Shown here: in pieces, positions 59,459 to 64,000 of the stretch
How the letters are laid out: each line of letters starts with the position of its first letter
How positions within the stretch are numbered: position 1 is the stretch's first letter
Assembly (NCBI GenBank): GCA_020072845.1
Contig: JAIQGF010000011.1
Span: 286,173-350,172 of the forward strand
DNA: 64,000 bases
Direction of reading: 5' to 3'
Origin: Terriglobia bacterium
Lineage (GTDB): Bacteria; Acidobacteriota; Terriglobia; Terriglobales; Acidobacteriaceae
Position numbers and translations under genes: made by a program
Notes under the pieces: model-generated
Told to the model about the DNA's origin: nothing
Seen by the model: only the letters and a program-made list of their open reading frames with translations
Databases searched by the model: none

Positions 59459-59533
59459 TAGAGCGACAGGCAGACTTTCGGGACATCAGCCCACATTCGA
59501 TACTGGCATTTTCTCGCAAAAACTCAGGGGACT

Positions 59534-59568
59534 CCCCACCCTTCGCCAAGACTGGGCGAAAGGGTGGG
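59534..59568. repeat. Palindromic GGGTGGG repeat / possible terminator
   Basis: CCCACCCTTCGCC (59535-59547) pairs with GGGCGAAAGGGTGGG (59554-59568) with one bulge. It belongs to the same family as 380-450 but lacks the GGGGCACC tail. It lies between convergent genes and could stop both transcripts. Confidence 0.7.
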
Positions 59569-59584
59569 TAACGCGCCACTGCAG

Positions 59585-60223
59585 CTACAAATTAGGCGGT
59601 ATATCAATCAGGAGTGACTTGTCGTTTTCAACCGCATCGACGCGTACATTGTACGCGACGAGTAACGATCGGAGTTGCTCCCGACTGGCGTCAGAATCGA
59701 ATCGCCCCAACTCATCTATGTTCTGCGCAATGAACGACTCTATTGAAACAACTGCAATCTGACCGGGTGCTATGTGTTCCGCATTCTGCCTTGCACCTTC
59801 CAACATTCCGCTCGGAACTACTACATACGGGCGCAGCCCGGCCTGGAGATTCCTCTGGCATTTGTCAAAGTGTCCGGCAGAAGGTGACACTGTAATGTGA
59901 AACACGGTGTTGCTAATCTCAAAATCACCAGCCCGTCCCCCTTGTTGATCGGCTGTGCTATATGACTCGTTCCTGACTGATTGGTCTGGAAAGCGTACTT
60001 GAAGTTTCGCGCCGACCAAGTACTGTGCGACCGCATCAGATTTCGCCTGTTCCCGCGCGAGCCCGAGCAGTGCCGCAACGAACTCTGCTTTGGTCTTCGA
60101 TGGGTCAAAAACTGGTTTAAGTCTTTGCTGCTTGTGGTATTCGCCGACTTTCGCAACTAAGAATTCCTGAGCTTTGCGAAGAAGCGCCGTTCGTTGTTCA
60201 GGTTCAACTCTGTCCAAATGCAC
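59585..60223 (-). CDS. DUF4928-like restriction-associated protein, N-terminally truncated
   Basis: A 212-residue protein matching the C-terminal part of DUF4928 proteins, which accompany DNA methyltransferases: AQYLVGAKLQVRF, then GDFEISNTVFHITVSPSAGHFDKCQRNLQAGLRPYVVV, and IESFIAQNIDELGRF. The usual N-terminal hundred or so residues (a GGQVxGLGKAAV-type region) are missing. An in-frame TAA lies just before the only start (GTG at 60223), so the gene is shortened, probably by a rearrangement with the nuclease gene 28 bases upstream. No methyltransferase is present. Likely non-functional or reduced; family assignment is from memory of its C-terminal pattern. Confidence 0.68.
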   Translation of the reverse strand: MHLDRVEPEQRTALLRKAQEFLVAKVGEYHKQQRLKPVFDPSKTKAEFVAALLGLAREQAKSDAVAQYLVGAKLQVRFPDQSVRNESYSTADQQGGRAGDFEISNTVFHITVSPSAGHFDKCQRNLQAGLRPYVVVPSGMLEGARQNAEHIAPGQIAVVSIESFIAQNIDELGRFDSDASREQLRSLLVAYNVRVDAVENDKSLLIDIPPNL

Positions 60224-60251
60224 TTATCGAGGGCCGTCCGCCGCCGTTCGT

Positions 60252-61226
60252 CTAGGGTAAGCACCTTTGCCGAAGGCAGACTACTGCTAACCGCCTACCG
60301 TCAACTAGAGCGATGGAAGGCTTCGATAGCGCTATTGCCTGCTGAACTGCAGCTCTGCTGAAGTAACCCGTGGAAATGAAAACGCCTTTCGCAGTAGTCG
60401 CCAGAGCGCCCCGAAAACCGTTTAGCTCGACACTGCCAACTGTGTGCCGCCATCTCTTAACCTGAGCTTGCACGTGTGTGCCGGCGAAGAAGAGATTATC
60501 GGTAGTGACGTATGCTTCCACGTCGATGCCACCGTCACCCTGGAAGGAGGTTGTTCTGACTTCGCTGAAACCATTGATCTCGAAGAAGCGGCCAACGAAC
60601 TGCTCGAATTCGCGGGGAGATAGCGCAAGCAATCTCGATCGAACTCTCTCGACCTCGCCTTCGGCAGCTTGGACGATCATCGAAGGAGAAGGCTGCTCGT
60701 CGGTCGAGTCATCTCCGCTCTCGGCTTTGGTCTCCAGTAGTGTGTTCATTGCCGACCGTGCGTCATCAATTCGAATTTCGGAGAGTGCCGTGTGGATGCG
60801 GAACTCGAACATCCAGACTGTTCGAAGGTCGCCTTTACGATCCGCTTGGATGTCGCGGTAGTGTCTGATCAGTTGAAGTAGGCCCAAGAACCGGTACACC
60901 TGGCGTCCAACATTTGCGAAGCCGAAGAATGGTGTTGGGCTGTCATACTGTTCCGCAAGGCGCTTATTTCGCCCAGATAGCTTCTGATCGCCCTCGCGTC
61001 CGGCAGCGGTGTAGAGTAACGTTCCACCTTCGATGCGGTCAGCATAGGGATTTTCTGATAGGTTTCGATCACAGTCGAGGTCGGACGTCATAATTGCGAC
61101 GTGCTTTAACCTGCCTTGCGAATCGACGGACGGTCGAATTCCACCCAGGTTCTCGACTCCAAGCGCGAATCGAATTTGGTCGTTCGTATACAGATGACCG
61201 ACCGCAAACGACTGAACCGGCTGCAC
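60252..61226 (-). CDS. Mrr-type restriction endonuclease with an N-terminal recognition domain
   Basis: A 324-residue protein. The C-terminal Mrr_cat domain (about 200-310) has LSPREFEQFVGRFFEINGF, then GDGGIDVEAYV (Asp235) and HVQAQVKRWR (Gln255-x-Lys257), the D-x(n)-Q-x-K nuclease core. The N-terminal part (about 1-145; YTAAGREGDQKLSGRNKRLAEQ... YRFLGLLQLIRHYRDI... RTVWMFEFRI) resembles SRA/YDG-like or ScoMcrA-N-like readers of modified DNA. This suggests a modification-dependent (type IV) nuclease. Start GTG at 61226. The C-terminus ends early (DGRRLAVVCLRQRCLP), with an odd tail that may reflect fusion of two formerly separate loci. Confidence 0.8.
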   Translation of the reverse strand: MQPVQSFAVGHLYTNDQIRFALGVENLGGIRPSVDSQGRLKHVAIMTSDLDCDRNLSENPYADRIEGGTLLYTAAGREGDQKLSGRNKRLAEQYDSPTPFFGFANVGRQVYRFLGLLQLIRHYRDIQADRKGDLRTVWMFEFRIHTALSEIRIDDARSAMNTLLETKAESGDDSTDEQPSPSMIVQAAEGEVERVRSRLLALSPREFEQFVGRFFEINGFSEVRTTSFQGDGGIDVEAYVTTDNLFFAGTHVQAQVKRWRHTVGSVELNGFRGALATTAKGVFISTGYFSRAAVQQAIALSKPSIALVDGRRLAVVCLRQRCLP

Positions 61227-61384
61227 TATCGTTCCCTCGCGAAGGTGAATCGCGAAGAGTCTACAACACGTCGTTCAGAACGTGTCGAGGAATAAATTCT
61301 TCACCCAGTCCTGCATGAGGCTGCTAATAGCGGGGATCGAGCCTGGTGGCTGTAGTGCTCTCTAGGCATGGGCGGACGGCGAAT

Positions 61385-61546
61385 CTACCATCCTTGCTCC
61401 ATGGCTTCGAGAGCCATATCGTGGACAAAATCGAGCATCTGTTCCTCAGTCAAGACGCGGTCTAACACTTGCAACTCGTTGCCGCTCGCCCTAAGTCCCT
61501 GAAGGGACAGCAGCGCCGCAGCGATGTCTCTGATCGTCGGTTTCAT
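61385..61546 (-). CDS. Small hypothetical protein
   Basis: A 53-residue protein (MKPTIRDIAAALLSLQGLR...NELQVLDRVLTEEQMLDFVHDMALEAMEQGW). It is amphipathic and acidic at the C-terminus. A longer frame to 61651 is antisense-like and rejected. No strong ribosome-binding site is seen before the ATG at 61546. Low confidence, but the codon use is coherent. Confidence 0.45.
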   Translation of the reverse strand: MKPTIRDIAAALLSLQGLRASGNELQVLDRVLTEEQMLDFVHDMALEAMEQGW

Positions 61547-61845
61547 AGCACCTGTTTCCCCCGCACGTCGGAATAGGACCACCCGTGCATGTGTAACTCT
61601 ACAATCCCGGTCAATATTCCGGCGGATTTTTGTTATCCGGGACTCGGGCACGCCAGCCCGCAGGCACTCCCCACTCGCGTCCGAGTAGGTTCTGGCGTCC
61701 GCTTCGGGGACTCCGATCTGCGTGAATCAGCGGCAAACGCAGGGGTCCTTCGACTCGGATGCGCGTTGGCAGCCCGCGTCGCGCAAAACCGGCGCGCACG
61801 GGCCCTGCCAGCGCATCCTCGCTCAGGATGACACGACGTTGAGAG
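61547..61845. repeat. Repeat-rich gap before the PilB-type gene's end
   Basis: About 300 bases without a gene. At 61705-61733, GATCTGCGTGAATCAGCGGC is a reverse copy of the GATTnACGCnGAT family. At 61741-61833, CCTTCGACTCGGATGCGCG and GCGCATCC-TCGCTCAGGATGAC are the ends of a dispersed element resembling the CCTTCGACTGCGCTCAGG core at 397-414. Confidence 0.6.
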
Positions 61846-63960
61846 CTATTCCTGTACCGAAACTACCTGCAAGACTTCTTCCACCGACGTATCGCCATTC
61901 AGCAGCAGCAAGCCGGCGTATTTCTTCAGGTCGAGCATGCCGTGGCGAAGCGCGGCGTTGTGGATGTCTTCGGTTAGCGCGCCTTTGGCGACCATGGAAC
62001 GCAGCTCGGCGTTCATTTTCATCACTTCGTAGATTCCGATGCGCCCCTTCACGCCTTTGCCGGCGCAGGCGTCGCAGCCGCGGCCTTTCCAGAATTTCGA
62101 CCCGCGCGGCAGGCCCATGTAATCGCAGGTCGCGTCTTCGGCGACGTACTCTTCCTTGCAGTGCTTGCACAGGCGGCGTGCCAGGCGCTGCGCCATCACG
62201 CCGATGGTGGAGGAGGAAACCAGGAACGGCTCGATGCCCATCTCGTTCAAGCGGGTGAACGCGCCGGCGGCGGAGTTGGTGTGCAGCGTGGTGAAGACCA
62301 GGTGCCCGGTGAGCGCGGCTTCCACCGCGATGTGCGCGGTCTCTTTATCGCGGGTTTCGCCGACCAGGATGATGTCGGGATCCTGGCGGAGGAAGGCGCG
62401 CAGAATGCGGGCGAAGTCGAGGCCGATATCGGGATGCACCTGGATCTGGTTGACGCCGGCGAGGTCGTACTCGATGGGGTCTTCGGCGGTGGAGATGTTG
62501 AAGGCCGGGTCGTTGATTTCGGCGAGGGCGGAGTAGAGCGTGGTGGTTTTGCCCGAGCCCGTCGGCCCGGTCACGTACAGGATTCCGTAGGGCTGGTCGA
62601 TCAGTTCGCGGACCAGCTTGAGGGTGGGCTCGTGGGAGATGACCTTGTCGAGTCCCAGCATGGTGTTGGACTTGTCGAGGATGCGCAGGCAGACTTTTTC
62701 TCCCCACTTGCCGGGAATGGTGGAGACGCGGAAATCAATCGGCTTGGATTCCATGTAGACGGAGATGCGGCCGTCCTGCGGCAGGCGCTTCTCGCTGATG
62801 TCGAGCTTGGAGATGATCTTGAGGCGCGAAATGAGCCCGAGCTGCACTTTCTTGGGCAGGTTCTGAATGGTCTGGAGGACGCCGTCAATGCGGTAGCGGA
62901 TGATGACGTCTTTCTCCATCGGCTCGACATGGATGTCGCTGGCGCCCTTCTTGATGGCCAGTCCGAGCACGGAATTGGCGAGGCGGATGATGGGCGCGTC
63001 CTCGCTGGCGGACATCAGGTCCTGCTTGCTTTCGGCGATTTTGTCCTCGGAGACCTGGATGTCGCGGATGAGGTCGGACTGCATCATGTCGATCATGGCC
63101 TCGGACGAGACCGGCGGCGCAACCAGGGTGGTGGCGGGTGTGACGCCGGTGGCGGGCTTTTCCTCTTCCTTCTTCATGAGCTGGTTGTAGGTGGTGCTCA
63201 TGAACTTTTTGAAATCTTCCTCGGTGGTGACGACCGGCTCGATCATGACGCCCTTGATGATGCGGCGGATGTCGTCCACGGCGATGATGTTGTTGGGATT
63301 GACCATCGCGAGGGAGAGACGGTTGTTGATGAAGGCGATGGGAATCACCTTGTGCTGCAGCATCATGGGCAGGGGAAGCAGCCCGAGCACGCGGGGATCG
63401 AAGTGCATTTTGGCGAGGTTGATGAATTCGATGCCGACATGCTGGCTGGCGTTCTCGACACGCTCGGCGAGCACGGTAGTAAGGGCGAGACCGATTTTCG
63501 GGTACTGCAGCAGCAGGTCGTGGAAATCGGCCCGTTCCAGCACGGCGCAGGTGGTGGGCTGAAGAGAGGTGACGGAGGCGGTGCGCGGCTTGCCGGTGAG
63601 CAGCGCCATTTCGCCGAAGTTCTGTCCCGGACCCAATTCGGTGAGGAGGAAGTCAATGCCGGTGTGCGGGTCCTTTTTGCGGATCTCCACCAGGCCGGCG
63701 GTGATGAAGAACATGGAATTGCCCGGCGCGCCTTCCCGGACGATGACCTGGTTGGGCAGGAAGTCGCGGCGCTTCATGCGCTTGACCACCTGCTGGCAGT
63801 CGTCCACGGAGAGGGCGCTGAACAGTTTGATGCGCTGCAAGAAATGCTGCGGCTCGGCCGCGGGCTTGGACTCCTCGGGGGCTTCGCGCGTGAAAGCGTC
63901 AGCAGCGGCGGCGCCGCCGCCATTCGGCGGGACAACCCCTTTCACCGGCTCAGACGACAT
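61846..63960 (-). CDS. Type IV pilus / type II secretion ATPase with an N-terminal cyclic-nucleotide-binding domain
   Basis: A 704-residue PilB/GspE-family ATPase. A cNMP-binding domain (about 41-160) has the phosphate-binding cassette FGEMALLTGKPRTASV with Glu117 and Arg126, so it could bind cAMP or cGMP. A MshEN/GspE-N-like domain (about 165-260) follows, then the ATPase with Walker A GPTGSGKTTT (465-474), the Asp box and Walker B (ILVGETRDKETAHIA), and a zinc motif (CKHC...CDAC). It powers pilus extension or secretion at the inner membrane. The leader contains the AGTTTC hexamer tract at the window's right end. No other pilus gene is visible; pil genes would be beyond the edge. Confidence 0.92.
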   Translation of the reverse strand: MSSEPVKGVVPPNGGGAAAADAFTREAPEESKPAAEPQHFLQRIKLFSALSVDDCQQVVKRMKRRDFLPNQVIVREGAPGNSMFFITAGLVEIRKKDPHTGIDFLLTELGPGQNFGEMALLTGKPRTASVTSLQPTTCAVLERADFHDLLLQYPKIGLALTTVLAERVENASQHVGIEFINLAKMHFDPRVLGLLPLPMMLQHKVIPIAFINNRLSLAMVNPNNIIAVDDIRRIIKGVMIEPVVTTEEDFKKFMSTTYNQLMKKEEEKPATGVTPATTLVAPPVSSEAMIDMMQSDLIRDIQVSEDKIAESKQDLMSASEDAPIIRLANSVLGLAIKKGASDIHVEPMEKDVIIRYRIDGVLQTIQNLPKKVQLGLISRLKIISKLDISEKRLPQDGRISVYMESKPIDFRVSTIPGKWGEKVCLRILDKSNTMLGLDKVISHEPTLKLVRELIDQPYGILYVTGPTGSGKTTTLYSALAEINDPAFNISTAEDPIEYDLAGVNQIQVHPDIGLDFARILRAFLRQDPDIILVGETRDKETAHIAVEAALTGHLVFTTLHTNSAAGAFTRLNEMGIEPFLVSSSTIGVMAQRLARRLCKHCKEEYVAEDATCDYMGLPRGSKFWKGRGCDACAGKGVKGRIGIYEVMKMNAELRSMVAKGALTEDIHNAALRHGMLDLKKYAGLLLLNGDTSVEEVLQVVSVQE

Positions 63961-63977
63961 GATGGGCCTCCAAACGA

Positions 63978-64000
63978 GTTTCAGCTTCAGTTTCAGTTTC
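63978..64000. repeat. AGTTTC hexamer tract at the right edge
   Basis: GAGTTTCAGCTTCAGTTTC and a further AGTTTC run out of the window. It is the same unit as in 5196-5370, here in the leader of the PilB-type gene. Confidence 0.75.

Overview
The window is GC-rich bacterial DNA with a diderm (LPS-bearing) gene set. An Oar-like TonB receptor with a carboxypeptidase-regulatory N-terminus, paired MacB-type permeases without an ATPase, a PilB with a cyclic-nucleotide-binding front end, and abundant short palindromic or heptameric intergenic repeats all suggest an Acidobacteriota (Terriglobia/Koribacter-like) genome. This placement is an inference from gene style; there is no rRNA in the window.

Layout. 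1-5.2 kb: a minus-strand lipid A/inner-core LPS operon (waaA, lpxK, the two halves of HldE as separate genes, a family-9 glycosyltransferase, and the first codons of a further gene). 5.2-9.5 kb: housekeeping genes (RNase HI, metallophosphoesterase, OppD-type ATPase, MsrA) separated by self-complementary tandem-repeat tracts, some of which have entered reading frames. 9.6-12.9 kb: a Spy/LTXXQ-like periplasmic protein and two FtsX/MacB permeases. 13.4-15.5 kb: a small zinc-ribbon protein, a tandem universal stress protein and a cysteine-rich Crp/Fnr regulator, with two FNR-like dyads nearby. 16.4-31.5 kb: an OFA-family MFS carrier, an Oar-like receptor, then an operon of two type III (CaiB/BaiF) CoA-transferases, two small Cys-motif proteins and an acyl/aryl-CoA ligase closed by a strong terminator. 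A second unit follows: PAS protein, alpha/beta hydrolase, two unknowns and a complete nitrate/taurine-type ABC importer. Together these read as uptake and CoA-activation of an organic (probably aromatic) acid whose identity cannot be read from sequence.

33.5-42.3 kb is a signalling operon: Hpt protein, two paralogous TonB receptors, a YfiR protein, a hybrid histidine kinase split by a one-base frameshift, and a response regulator.

42.7-56.4 kb is a large gas-vesicle cluster: GvpA, GvpJ, a GvpM/S-like protein, GvpK, GvpG, GvpN and three GvpF/L proteins, accompanied by an unusual protein-handling set: a Cdc48/p97-type AAA ATPase, a double-headed ArsA/Get3-like ATPase, an Hsp20, and a sigma-54 activator whose receiver lacks its phospho-acceptor Asp. 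A well-formed sigma-54 promoter lies in front of gvpA. The cluster's upstream end is next to tRNA-Ser(TGA), an integrase remnant, a 25-bp duplication of the tRNA 3' end and an IS3 fragment, so it may be an acquired island.

57-64 kb holds remnants and small genes, a secreted protein, a retropepsin-like protein, an Mrr-type nuclease with a truncated DUF4928-like partner, and the PilB-type ATPase.
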